NCBI GenBank assembly: GCA_016720925.1
Contig: JADKJR010000010.1
Span: forward strand, 62,001-126,000
Length of the DNA: 64,000 nt
From: Betaproteobacteria bacterium
Lineage (GTDB): Bacteria; Pseudomonadota; Gammaproteobacteria; Burkholderiales; Usitatibacteraceae
Direction of reading: 5' to 3'
Shown: positions 1 to 7,988 of the stretch, one piece after another
How the letters are laid out: every line of letters starts with the position of its first letter
Position numbering within the stretch: position 1 is the first letter of the stretch
Program-made: the position numbers and the translations under genes
The notes under the pieces: generated by a model
What the model was told of the DNA's origin: nothing
The model's input: only the letters and a program-made list of their open reading frames with translations
The model's database searches: none

Positions 1-623
1 TTACCGTCCGTGCCGTTCTTGAATCCGACCGGACACGACAAACCTGACGCGAGCTGGCGATGCGACTGGCTTTCTGTCGTGCGTGCGCCAATAGCGCCCC
101 ATGCAATCAAGTCGGCAAAGTACTGCGGCGAAATCAGGTCCAGATATTCGGTCGCCGCGGCCAATCCCATCTCATTGATGTCGAGCAGCAATTTTCTCGA
201 CAGTTTGAGACCCTTGTTGATATCGAAACTCTCGTCCAGATTCGGATCGTTGATGAAGCCTTTCCAACCTACCGTGGTGCGAGGCTTTTCAAAATACACC
301 CGCATGACAATGGTGAGATCGGGCTCAAGACTGATACGCAGCGCCTGCAGGCGTTGGGCATATTCAATGGCCGCATCGTAATCGTGTATCGAGCAGGGGC
401 CCACAATCACCAACAAACGGTCGTCGCCGCGATGCATGATCCGGTGGATTTCATCGCGCGCGCGGTACACCGTGCTCGACGCCTTCTCCGTGCACGGAAA
501 TTCGCGCATCAGTTGCAACGGCGGCGCCAATTCCTTGGTGCCGCGAATGCGTACGTCATCGGTGTTATAAGTCATGTCGTGCTCCGAAGTCACTAGTTGA
601 AGGTTGGTTTTGCCGTTTGTCAT
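1..623 (-). CDS. aroG: 3-deoxy-7-phosphoheptulonate synthase (class I DAHP synthase), partial
   Basis: First enzyme of the shikimate pathway; condenses phosphoenolpyruvate with erythrose 4-phosphate in the cytoplasm. The gene reads leftwards and runs off the window, so about 207 N-terminal residues are present. Visible family signatures in order: GDDRLLVVVGPCSIHD, MRVYFEKPRTTVGWKG, LLDINEMGLAAATEYLD, WGAIGARTTESQ and CPVGFKNGTDG. Two in-frame starts are possible. The ATG at 623 has GAGGTGA ahead of it; the ATG at 575 has GGAG and aligns better with the E. coli AroG N-terminus. It is preceded by an aromatic leader peptide and terminator (730-795 and 667-701), so feedback through translation of F/Y/W codons is likely. 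The isozyme (AroF/G/H) cannot be decided; aroG is used as the family name. Confidence 0.95.
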   Translation of the reverse strand, partial: MTNGKTNLQLVTSEHDMTYNTDDVRIRGTKELAPPLQLMREFPCTEKASSTVYRARDEIHRIMHRGDDRLLVIVGPCSIHDYDAAIEYAQRLQALRISLEPDLTIVMRVYFEKPRTTVGWKGFINDPNLDESFDINKGLKLSRKLLLDINEMGLAAATEYLDLISPQYFADLIAWGAIGARTTESQSHRQLASGLSCPVGFKNGTDG

Positions 624-666
624 GATTTTCTCACCTCGTTCTGCCAGACACGCATCCGGCAGGCAT

Positions 667-701
667 AAAAAAACCGCCGGGTTTCGGGCCGGCGGTTTTT
701 T
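667..701 (-). terminator. Intrinsic terminator of the aroG attenuator
   Basis: Seen: CCGCCGG (674-680) and CCGGCGG (689-695) form a GC-only stem, flanked by seven A (667-673) and six T (696-701), so the hairpin is extended by A-T pairs and is U-tailed in either direction. On the minus strand it lies between the leader peptide stop (730) and the aroG start (623). The terminator's 5' arm is also complementary to CGGCGG inside the leader peptide (plus 741-746), which gives a competing antiterminator. It would also end msrB read-through. Confidence 0.85.
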
Positions 702-729
702 AGAAATCGTGGCGCTTAGAGTCTGCGCA

Positions 730-795
730 CTAACCTTTCTCCGCCGTGGGCATCGAAAAATAGAAGTACCAGAAATAGAAAGCGCGATTAATCAC
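730..795 (-). CDS. Aromatic leader peptide of the aroG attenuator (21 aa)
   Basis: A GTG-started 21-residue ORF whose residues 6-13 read FYFWYFYF: eight consecutive aromatic codons covering Phe, Tyr and Trp. The stop is 29 nt before the terminator hairpin and about 107 nt before the aroG start. Codons T-A-E after the aromatic run contain CGGCGG, complementary to the terminator 5' arm. A ribosome stalled on the aromatic run would leave this segment free to form the antiterminator; one reaching the stop would cover it and allow termination. An in-frame TAG lies just upstream, so GTG at 795 is the only usual start codon. No clear Shine-Dalgarno is visible. A possible promoter (TTGCGC 826-831, TAGTAT 802-807, 18-nt spacer) would start transcription almost at the GTG. 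The role is inferred from the trp/phe attenuator paradigm. Confidence 0.8.
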   Translation of the reverse strand: MINRAFYFWYFYFSMPTAEKG

Positions 796-903
796 GAATT
801 CATACTAACAGGGTTTTTGTGCAGTGCGCAAGTTTTCATCCGGATTGCAAAGGATTTGGCGCCGGGACGTACATGATGCCCTTGAGTGCGACGCAACGGA
901 ACT

Positions 904-1446
904 TCACCCAGCACTTGCCTTGAAGACCAGCGCCACCCCGTTATTGCACCAGCGCTGGCCAGTTGGCTGCGGTCCGTCATTAAAAAGATGGCCATGGTGG
1001 CCGCCGCAGCGAGCGCAGTGATATTCCGTGCGCGGATAGATATGCTTGAAATCGGTTTTCTTGTCGAACACGCCAGGTAGCGTGGTGAAGAAACTCGGCC
1101 AGCCCGTGCCGCTGTCAAACTTCATTTCTGATGTGTAGACGGGCAGATCGCATCCGGCGCAGTGGAAAACGCCTTTGCGTTTTTCGTCGTTCAGCGGGCT
1201 GGTGAAGGCGCGTTCGGTACCTTCGTCACGCAATACGTTGAAGGAGGCCGGAGCAAGACGTTTCTTCCATTCGGCGGCGGGTAACTCGAGCTTATCGATC
1301 TTGGTCATGGGCTGGCTCGCTTGTTTAAGGGCGATCTTGATTTGTTCGGCGGGTAGGGTTTGAACGCCTTGGGCGTGTGCCAGCGTGGGGATCGCAGAAG
1401 CACCCGTCACGGCGAACAGATTTTGCAGAAATGTGCGGCGTTGCAT
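904..1446 (-). CDS. msrB: Peptide-methionine (R)-S-oxide reductase, exported
   Basis: Repairs oxidised methionine by reducing methionine-R-sulfoxide in proteins. 180 aa. The N-terminus MQRRTFLQNLFAV... ending in LAHAQ looks like a Tat-type signal (RR-TFL), so the enzyme probably acts in the periplasm. The MsrB domain shows both zinc CxxC pairs (FHCAGC and YHCARC), the GTGWPSF motif and the catalytic Cys in RWCNNG near the C-terminus (usual form RYCIN). The start is supported by AGGACA just upstream. It lies alone upstream of the aroG leader and may share transcripts with it up to the terminator at 667-701. Confidence 0.93.
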   Translation of the reverse strand: MQRRTFLQNLFAVTGASAIPTLAHAQGVQTLPAEQIKIALKQASQPMTKIDKLELPAAEWKKRLAPASFNVLRDEGTERAFTSPLNDEKRKGVFHCAGCDLPVYTSEMKFDSGTGWPSFFTTLPGVFDKKTDFKHIYPRTEYHCARCGGHHGHLFNDGPQPTGQRWCNNGVALVFKASAG

Positions 1447-1554
1447 ATTGTGTCCTGGGGTTGAAACAAGTTAGGTCGAATTTTCCACAAAAAGTTTACA
1501 TTGCGAATAAGAAAAAAACTGGCGTATTGGTTACGTCACAATCAAACAATGGGG

Positions 1555-3003
1555 TCAGCCCGTCCCGCCTACGGTCAATCCTTCGATACGCAGCGTCGGC
1601 TGCCCGACCCCGACCGGGACGCTCTGCCCTTCCTTGCCGCAAACGCCAACCCCGGGATCCAGTTGCATGTCGTTGCCGATCATGGTGATGCGTTTCAACG
1701 ATTCGATGCCGTTGCCGATCAGCGTGGCGCCAACAACCGGGTAGGTAATCTTGCCATCCTCGATCATGTAAGCCTCGGAGGCGGAGAAGACGAATTTGCC
1801 GTTGGTGGTATCAACTTGTCCACCGCCGAAATTTGCTGCGTACAAGCCGTGTTTGACACTGGCGATGATTTCTTCGGGCGACTTGTCACCGCCCAGCATC
1901 AGCGTGTTGGTCATGCGTGGCATGGGTATGTGCGCATAGGACTCGCGCCGGGCATTGCCGGTCACCGGATGACCCATCAGGCGGGCATTGAGCGAATCCT
2001 GCATATAGCCTCGCAGAATGCCGTCCTCGATCAGTACGTTGCGTTGCGTGAGGTTGCCTTCGTCATCGACATTGAGCGAGCCGCGCCGGTCGGCAATGGT
2101 GCCGTCATCGATGACCGTGACACCCGGCGCGGCAATGCGTTCGCCAATGCGCCCGGAGAACACGGAACTTCCCTTGCGATTGAAGTCCCCTTCGAGGCTG
2201 TGGCCGACGGCTTCGTGCAGGAGGATCCCCGGCCAGCCGGCGCCAAGGACAACGGTCATCTGCCCGGCTGGCGCAGGCTTGGCATCTAGATTAATCAGCG
2301 CCTCGCGCACGGCAAGCCGGGCGATTTCGCGCAACACGTTATCAGAAAAATACGTGTAGTCGTAGCGCCCACCCCCGCCAGAGCTGCCTTGCTCGCGGCG
2401 GCCATTCTGTTCAGCAATGACGGTGAGCCCGATATGGACCAGGGGACGCACATCGGCCGCCATGACACCATCATTCCGCGCCACCATCACAACATCATAT
2501 TCACCCGAGAGACGGCCCATCACCTCCTTGACGCGCGGATCGATGGCACGGGCAAACTGCTCCACGCGCTCAAGGATGCGCACTTTGTCCGCGTCCGAGA
2601 AACTCGACACCGGATCGGTCGGCGTATATAGCGCACGACCGGGCTTGTTCAGCGAGGTGGATGCCTTGCCCGCGCTGGCGTTGCCGTTGGCGCGCGCGAT
2701 ACTGCGCGTCGCGGCGGCGGCTGAAGAAAGTGCTGCACGGCTGATGTCATCGGAATAGGCGAACGCGGTTTTCTCGCCCGAGACCACGCGCACGCCCACG
2801 CCCTGATCGATGTTGAAGCTGCCGGATTTTACGTGCCCTTCCTCCAGGCTCCAACCCTCCGAGCGAGAGTATTGAAAGTACAGATCGGCATAGTCCGCGT
2901 CGTGGGTCAGGATCTCGTCGAAGATTGATTCGATGGCGGCCTCGTTAAGGCCATACGGCGCCAGAAGTGTCGATTGGGCGATGCTGTAGGGGGTGGCGGA
3001 CAT
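1555..3003 (-). CDS. tldD: Metalloprotease TldD
   Basis: 482 aa, the usual length for TldD, the zinc-protease half of the TldD/TldE (PmbA) heterodimer that degrades unfolded peptides and takes part in maturation of modified peptides. The N-terminal PmbA/TldD fold starts after MSATPYSIAQ; the metal site HEAVGHSLEGD is seen in the middle and a glycine-rich C-terminal domain (TNGKFVFSASEAYMIEDG) follows. The partner TldE is not in this window. It reads in the same direction as cysS upstream, with a 200-nt spacer holding a dispersed repeat. Confidence 0.95.
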   Translation of the reverse strand: MSATPYSIAQSTLLAPYGLNEAAIESIFDEILTHDADYADLYFQYSRSEGWSLEEGHVKSGSFNIDQGVGVRVVSGEKTAFAYSDDISRAALSSAAAATRSIARANGNASAGKASTSLNKPGRALYTPTDPVSSFSDADKVRILERVEQFARAIDPRVKEVMGRLSGEYDVVMVARNDGVMAADVRPLVHIGLTVIAEQNGRREQGSSGGGGRYDYTYFSDNVLREIARLAVREALINLDAKPAPAGQMTVVLGAGWPGILLHEAVGHSLEGDFNRKGSSVFSGRIGERIAAPGVTVIDDGTIADRRGSLNVDDEGNLTQRNVLIEDGILRGYMQDSLNARLMGHPVTGNARRESYAHIPMPRMTNTLMLGGDKSPEEIIASVKHGLYAANFGGGQVDTTNGKFVFSASEAYMIEDGKITYPVVGATLIGNGIESLKRITMIGNDMQLDPGVGVCGKEGQSVPVGVGQPTLRIEGLTVGGTG

Positions 3004-3130
3004 GGCGCTTTCAGGCGGTAAGGATGTGCGAACTCGAAAGAAAAACGAAAAACATTATCGCAGAGGGTTGGGATGGAACGAGGAATTTGCAAGCGCAACT
3101 TGCCGTGTATCGGCGCTTCACAAACATCAC

Positions 3131-3200
3131 AAACCCAAGCACTGGAGCGCTGTTACAGGCATTTATGCCCGGAAAGTGCCCGCCGGTGCTTGAGTTTTAT
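3131..3200 (+). repeat. Dispersed intergenic palindrome, copy 1
   Basis: About 65-70 nt, starting near CAAGCACTGGAGCG, with an inner GGCATTTATGCC hairpin, and closing with GCCGGTGCTTGAG. The ends are imperfect inverted repeats of each other. Five related copies occur at 24710, 29521, 33491, 46650 and 60820. This copy lies directly behind the cysS stop. Nature unknown: REP-like or MITE-like; it could also work as a transcript-end structure. Confidence 0.75.
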
Positions 3201-3204
3201 CGAA

Positions 3205-4584
3205 TTACTTGCGGCGCCACTCGGTCATACCGCCTGGTTTGTCTTCCAGGACAATGCCCATTTCTTCGAGTTGTTTGCGAATGCTGTCGGCGCGGGCAAA
3301 ATCTTTTGCTTTCTTGGCGGCATTGCGGTCGTCAATGAGCGTCTGGATATCGGTTGCCTGACCACCCTTCACAAAATCGTCGGCACTTTCTTGCAGCAAA
3401 CCGATCGTTCCGCCCAATGCCTTCAATAATCCGGATAACTTCGCGGACCCGGTCTTGCGTACCTCATCGCGCAATTCATAAAGCACCGCATACGCCGCGG
3501 GTGTATCGAAATCATCTTCCATCGCGGCCCTGAATCGCGCGGCAAAAGGATTTGCCCAGTCGATCGCCACAACTTCGGGCGGCACATCCTTCAGCACCCT
3601 GTATAGGCCCATCAAAGAGTTTCCCGCATCCATCAGCGCTTCATAGGTGTAGTTGATCTCGCTACGGTAATGCCCGCGCAGCAGGAAAAAACGCACCTCC
3701 TCGCCGCCGCGCACCGGGTTGAGTTTATTCAGCACTTCGCGCGCGGTGAAAAAATTGCCCAGAGACTTCGACATTTTTTCGCTGTCGAAATTCAGGAATG
3801 CGGCGTGCATCCAGATATTGACGAAAGAATGGCCCGCATTTCCGTTGAATGCCCCTTCGCTCTGCGCAATTTCATTTTCGTGATGCGGAAACTGCAGATC
3901 CCAGCCGCCACCGTGAATGTCCAGTTTCTCTCCCAGCACGGCCTTGCACATGGCCGAGCATTCGATATGCCAACCCGGGCGTCCGCTGCCAAAAATAGAC
4001 GGCCATTGCGGCTCATACGGCTTGGCCGCTTTCCACAACGCAAAATCCAGGGGGTCGCGCTTGTTGGTATCGACCACCGTACGCTCGCTTGCCTGCAGGT
4101 CATCCAGATTCCGTCGGGAAAGCTTGCCGTAGCCCTCAAACTCCCGCACCGCGTAGTACACATCACCATTCGGCGCGCGATAGGCGAGGCCCTTGTCTTC
4201 CAGAATCTTGATGATTTCCAGCATGCCGTCGATGTAACGCGTGGCGCGCGGCTCGTGCGTGGGGCGCTGTAGCTTCAGGCGATCGAAATCTTCATGCATG
4301 GCTGCCGTCATGCGTTCGGTCAGCGCATCAATCGGTTCACCGTTCTCATTTGCACGATCGATGATTTTGTCGTCGATATCGGTGATGTTGCGCGCATAAC
4401 TGACCTCATAGCCGCTGACCTTGAGCCAGCGGAAGATCATGTCGAAAACTGAAAACGTGCGGGCATTGCCAATGTGAAAAAAGTCATACACCGTCGGCCC
4501 GCAGACGTACATTTTTACCCTACCAGGCTCGATGGGCGTGAAGATCTCCTTCTTGCGGGTAAGCGTGTTGTAGATGGTTTGCAT
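3205..4584 (-). CDS. cysS: Cysteinyl-tRNA synthetase
   Basis: Charges tRNA-Cys with cysteine; class I aminoacyl-tRNA synthetase. 459 aa from the chosen ATG at 4584, whose product MQTIYNTLTRKKEIF aligns with the E. coli start; an open frame further upstream has no family similarity. Seen: CGPTVYDFFHIGNART (zinc ligand Cys and HIGH-type motif), the zinc-binding WHIECSAM and HGGGWDLQFPHHENE segments, KMSKSLGN (KMSKS loop) and a C-terminal anticodon-binding helical domain. The Shine-Dalgarno is weak. Confidence 0.95.
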   Translation of the reverse strand: MQTIYNTLTRKKEIFTPIEPGRVKMYVCGPTVYDFFHIGNARTFSVFDMIFRWLKVSGYEVSYARNITDIDDKIIDRANENGEPIDALTERMTAAMHEDFDRLKLQRPTHEPRATRYIDGMLEIIKILEDKGLAYRAPNGDVYYAVREFEGYGKLSRRNLDDLQASERTVVDTNKRDPLDFALWKAAKPYEPQWPSIFGSGRPGWHIECSAMCKAVLGEKLDIHGGGWDLQFPHHENEIAQSEGAFNGNAGHSFVNIWMHAAFLNFDSEKMSKSLGNFFTAREVLNKLNPVRGGEEVRFFLLRGHYRSEINYTYEALMDAGNSLMGLYRVLKDVPPEVVAIDWANPFAARFRAAMEDDFDTPAAYAVLYELRDEVRKTGSAKLSGLLKALGGTIGLLQESADDFVKGGQATDIQTLIDDRNAAKKAKDFARADSIRKQLEEMGIVLEDKPGGMTEWRRK

Positions 4585-4910
4585 GTTGTTTGCGATCAAG
4601 TGGGTTCGGTGTCCTGCACTTGGCAGGGTTTTTCGAGTGGACTGAAACTTGGAGGCGCCTGGTTTGTCGCAGGCGATGATCTTGTCGGTTACGAGGGGGA
4701 CCGATTGGTCATACAATCAGGCTTCGCTTGAAGCCCGAACCGCGACGTTCGCGGTCAGCAACATCGCGCCCGAGGGGCGCAATGGCCGGATTCGCAGGCG
4801 CCACCAGCGCGATAGCGTAGCGTGGAAGGCGGCGGAGATATTGTGTAGCGGGAAGGCATTCTTGGTAGAATATCGGCTGATTAACGTGAAAGTGTTTTTT
4901 AATTAATTCA
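4585..4910. other. Divergent intergenic region with three stacked small hairpins
   Basis: 326 nt between the divergent cysS and the TPR gene. No open frame with family similarity. Three perfect short hairpins follow each other: GCTTC/GAAGC (4721-4734), ACCGCG/CGCGGT (4739-4755) and GCGCCC/GGGCGC (4766-4780). Promoters for both directions must lie here, but no convincing -35/-10 pair stands out. A small structured RNA is possible but not supported by anything else. Confidence 0.3.
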
Positions 4911-5966
4911 ATGAATTATAACAGAATGCTCACTACGACCCTCGCTCATCGCCTGCGTTTCGGCACCTGCACATTGCTTGCCTTGCTATTTGGTTTTTCC
5001 GCATCGGTCCACGCGGGCCCGGTGGAAGATACCAAGGAAGCGACGCGCTTGTATCAGCAAAACAAGCCTGACCAGGCGCTGGTCAAAATCAACGCTGCGC
5101 TTGCCCAGCAACCAAAGGATGCGCAGGGACGCTTCCTGAAGGGGCTGATCTTTACCGAACAGAAGAAAACCTCGGAGGCGATCCAGATTTTTACGGGTCT
5201 CACGGAGGATTTCCCGGAATTGCCTGAGCCGTACAACAACCTTGCCGTTCTCTATGCGAGTCAAGGCAACTACGACAAGGCAAAAGCCGCGCTGGAACTG
5301 GCGATTCATACGCACCCCAGCTATTCGACGGCCTACGAAAATCTGGGCGACATTTATGCGCAGCTGGCGCGCCGCTCGTACGATAAGGTCCTGCAACTCG
5401 ACAAGACAAACACAAGCGCGCAAAGCAAGCTGGCGATGGTGAAGGATCTGTTTACCCCGCCGGGCAAAGCGCCACCTGCGACCACCGTGGCGGTTATTGA
5501 TACGCCAAAAGCGGCGACCACACCTGCTGTCGCAACCACTACGACTAAACCGGAACCAGCAAAGGCGGTTGCCGTGGCATCGGTTGCAAAACCCGAACCC
5601 GCGAAGCCCGCCACCGCGGGCATGAAACCAGAAGCCCAGGTGACCGCTGCCGTTCAGGCTTGGGCCAATGCGTGGTCGGCGAAAGATGTCGCGGGTTACC
5701 TTGCCTTCTACGCAGCAAATTTTGAGACACCCGATGGTCTGGCCCGCAGCGCGTGGGAAGCGCAGCGCAAGGAACGCATCGAGCGACCCAAATCGATTAC
5801 GGTCGATGTTAAAGTTTCCAAGGTGACGGTCAGAGGCGATGAAGCGACGATCGTGTTTCGGCAGTCCTATCATTCCGATACCGTAAAGAGCAACAACACC
5901 AAGACCATGAAGCTCGTGAAGTCGGGGGATAAATGGCTGATCCGCTCAGAGCGTGCCGGCGCTTAG
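4911..5966 (+). CDS. Exported TPR protein with C-terminal NTF2-like domain
   Basis: 351 aa. The N-terminal signal peptide (hydrophobic LLALLFGFSASVHA) ends near residue 36. TPR-like helices follow (about 40-180: DQALVKINAALAQQPKDAQG, YNNLAVLYASQGNYDKAKAALELAI), then an Ala/Pro/Lys/Thr-rich linker (about 185-245) and a C-terminal NTF2/SnoaL-like domain (VQAWANAWSAKDVAGYLAFYA...). The next gene has the same TPR and NTF2 ends with a YkuD domain between them, so the two look paralogous and probably act together at the cell wall. Translation of the next gene is probably coupled (TAG/GTG overlap). Precise role unknown. Confidence 0.85.
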   Translation: MNYNRMLTTTLAHRLRFGTCTLLALLFGFSASVHAGPVEDTKEATRLYQQNKPDQALVKINAALAQQPKDAQGRFLKGLIFTEQKKTSEAIQIFTGLTEDFPELPEPYNNLAVLYASQGNYDKAKAALELAIHTHPSYSTAYENLGDIYAQLARRSYDKVLQLDKTNTSAQSKLAMVKDLFTPPGKAPPATTVAVIDTPKAATTPAVATTTTKPEPAKAVAVASVAKPEPAKPATAGMKPEAQVTAAVQAWANAWSAKDVAGYLAFYAANFETPDGLARSAWEAQRKERIERPKSITVDVKVSKVTVRGDEATIVFRQSYHSDTVKSNNTKTMKLVKSGDKWLIRSERAGA

Positions 5967-7192
5967 TGGATAGCCCATTGCGCGCCACCCGCATGGCCCA
6001 GGCGGCATTGGCCGCCGCCCTTACGGCAGGACTCAACACCTTTGCCGTTGCCCAAACCACCTCAATGATGTCCGTTGCTTTCAGCAATGAAGTCGAGGCC
6101 TCACTGGTGCGCGCCCTCGAAACATTGAAAGCTGGCGGCATACAGCCGGCCCTGCGCGAACTCGACGCAGCGCTCGCAAAGAATCCCAACTTTCGCCTTG
6201 GTCACCAGATGAAGGGCGATTTACTGATGGCGAAGGCCGGCTCGCCAGTGGCCTTCGGTGGCGGCAAGAGCCAACCTGAACTGGTGGCCAGCCTGCGCGA
6301 TGAGGCGAAGGTGCGGTTCAATCGCTACTTTGACGCACCACCGGCCGATGCGTTACCCACGGCACTGCTGCAATTGGCGCCGCATCAACAACATGCGCTG
6401 CTGCTCGATAGCGAGAAATCGCGCATCTACGTCTTCAAAAACGTCGATGGTCAGCCGCGATATCTGGCTGATTTTTATATCTCCGGTGGGAAAAACGGTT
6501 TCGAAAAAGGTCGCGAAGGCGACCAACGCACACCGCTTGGCGTTTATCACATCACATCGAGCATGGGCCGTGAAAAGCTGACCGATTTTTACGGTCCCGG
6601 CGCATTTCCGATCAACTATCCCAACGAATGGGACAAGCGTTTGGGAAAAAATGGCTCGGGCATCTGGATTCATGGCACACCGTCATCAACCTATAGCCGT
6701 CCGCCACGTGCGAGTGATGGATGCGTGGTGCTTACCAACGACGATTTCGCGCAGATTTCAAAATTTGTCGAGCCCGGCGTCACGCCAATTGTCATCGTGC
6801 CGACCGTGCAATGGCAATCGCCGGACCAATGGCTTGAGTTTCGTGACACATTCTCGACGGCCCTCAACGTATGGAAAACGGATTGGGAAAGCCTGCGGAT
6901 GGATGGCTATCTTTCACACTACTCTGACAAGTTCGATGCCGACGGAAAGGACATCAAGGACTGGATATCCAACAAACGGCGCATCAATGCCAGCAAGAAT
7001 TTCGTGAAGGTGAATATTTCAAATTTGTCCATTTTCGAATACCCGATCACACCCGGCACCCCGCCAATGGTGATGGTGACGTTCGATCAGGATTACAGAA
7101 GCAGCAATAACGCCGTCAAGATGACGAAGCGCCAGTACTGGCAGCGCGAAGAAGGCCGCTGGAAAATCATCTATGAGGCGGCGGCCACCTGA
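5966..7192 (+). CDS. YkuD-fold L,D-transpeptidase / Csd6-like L,D-carboxypeptidase
   Basis: About 408 aa, exported (hydrophobic AALAAALTAGLNTFAVAQ). Domains: N-terminal helical/TPR-like (LRELDAALAKNPNFRLGHQMKG), a YkuD catalytic domain with HGTP and SDGCVVL (catalytic His and Cys; the usual SxGC[IV]R has V instead of R), and a C-terminal NTF2-like domain. This three-part layout is that of Helicobacter Csd6, a YkuD-fold enzyme that trims peptidoglycan tetrapeptides rather than making 3-3 crosslinks, so either activity is possible. Start choice: GTG at 5966 overlaps the upstream stop by one base; ATGs at 5933 and 5993 are alternatives. Envelope role inferred. Confidence 0.85.
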   Translation: MDSPLRATRMAQAALAAALTAGLNTFAVAQTTSMMSVAFSNEVEASLVRALETLKAGGIQPALRELDAALAKNPNFRLGHQMKGDLLMAKAGSPVAFGGGKSQPELVASLRDEAKVRFNRYFDAPPADALPTALLQLAPHQQHALLLDSEKSRIYVFKNVDGQPRYLADFYISGGKNGFEKGREGDQRTPLGVYHITSSMGREKLTDFYGPGAFPINYPNEWDKRLGKNGSGIWIHGTPSSTYSRPPRASDGCVVLTNDDFAQISKFVEPGVTPIVIVPTVQWQSPDQWLEFRDTFSTALNVWKTDWESLRMDGYLSHYSDKFDADGKDIKDWISNKRRINASKNFVKVNISNLSIFEYPITPGTPPMVMVTFDQDYRSSNNAVKMTKRQYWQREEGRWKIIYEAAAT

Positions 7193-7244
7193 CGGTTCCG
7201 CAACGGGTAATACGTTTCATTTCATTCAACAGGAGCAAATATTC

Positions 7245-7916
7245 ATGATTCGCACCACTCAATTTTTTTCGACCGTTTCCGGCGCATTGTTCGCGGCATT
7301 TTTCATGACTGCCGGCCTCGCCCAGAAGCCCGCTGAAGCACCTGCGGCCACCCCGAAAGCCGCTGCAAAGGTCGCACCGGCGAAAGCATCCGCTTGCAAA
7401 CTCGATGACAAAGGAACCACCCCGATGAAAGTCAAACTCACCACCAGCATGGGCGCGATCACGCTCGAATTGAACAAGGAAAAAGCGCCGCTCTCTACGG
7501 AGAACTTCGTGAAATACGTGGAAAGCGGCCATTACAATGGCACGATTTTCCATCGCGTGATCGGCAACTTCATGATTCAGGGTGGCGGCTTCGACAAGAA
7601 CCTGGCACAGAAGCCGACCAATCCGCCGATCAAGAACGAGGCAACCAACGGCCTCAAGAACGACAACTACACCGTTGCCATGGCGCGCACGGGCGTAGTG
7701 GATTCCGCGACCGCGCAGTTCTTCATCAACGTGAACAACAACGATTTTCTGAACCATGCCGGTCAGGCGAACTTTGGCTATGCCGTGTTTGGCAAAGTTA
7801 TTGAGGGCATGGATATAGTCGACAAGATCAAAGCGGTCAAGACGGGGCCGAAAGGCATGTTCCCGACCGATGTGCCGCAGGAGGCCGTAATGATCGAGAA
7901 GGCCGAGTGCCTGTAG
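7245..7916 (+). CDS. ppiA: Periplasmic cyclophilin-type peptidyl-prolyl isomerase
   Basis: 223 aa. The signal peptide MIRTTQFFSTVSGALFAAFFMTAGLAQ is followed by an Ala/Pro/Lys spacer and a small-cyclophilin domain: FHRVIGNFMIQGGGF, MARTGVVDSATAQFFINV and FGYAVFGKVIEGMDIVDKI. The first two carry the active-site Arg, Phe, Met and Gln of the PpiA/PpiB family. Catalyses cis-trans isomerisation of Xaa-Pro bonds in secreted proteins. The start at 7245 is chosen because of AGGAGC upstream and the signal peptide. It lies 52 nt after the YkuD gene and ends before a strong terminator. Confidence 0.93.
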   Translation: MIRTTQFFSTVSGALFAAFFMTAGLAQKPAEAPAATPKAAAKVAPAKASACKLDDKGTTPMKVKLTTSMGAITLELNKEKAPLSTENFVKYVESGHYNGTIFHRVIGNFMIQGGGFDKNLAQKPTNPPIKNEATNGLKNDNYTVAMARTGVVDSATAQFFINVNNNDFLNHAGQANFGYAVFGKVIEGMDIVDKIKAVKTGPKGMFPTDVPQEAVMIEKAECL

Positions 7917-7941
7917 TCGATTCATTTACATTGTCGAAAAG

Positions 7942-7977
7942 GGGCAGCCGGGTTTCAGATTCCGGCTGCCCTTTTTT
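7942..7977 (+). terminator. Intrinsic terminator after the cyclophilin gene
   Basis: Perfect 10-bp stem GGGCAGCCGG (7942-7951) and CCGGCTGCCC (7962-7971) followed by TTTTTT. It closes the 4911-7916 unit and lies only 12 nt before the lpxH start, so lpxH either has its promoter within the hairpin region or depends on read-through. Confidence 0.9.
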
Positions 7978-7988
7978 ATAGGCGCGTC

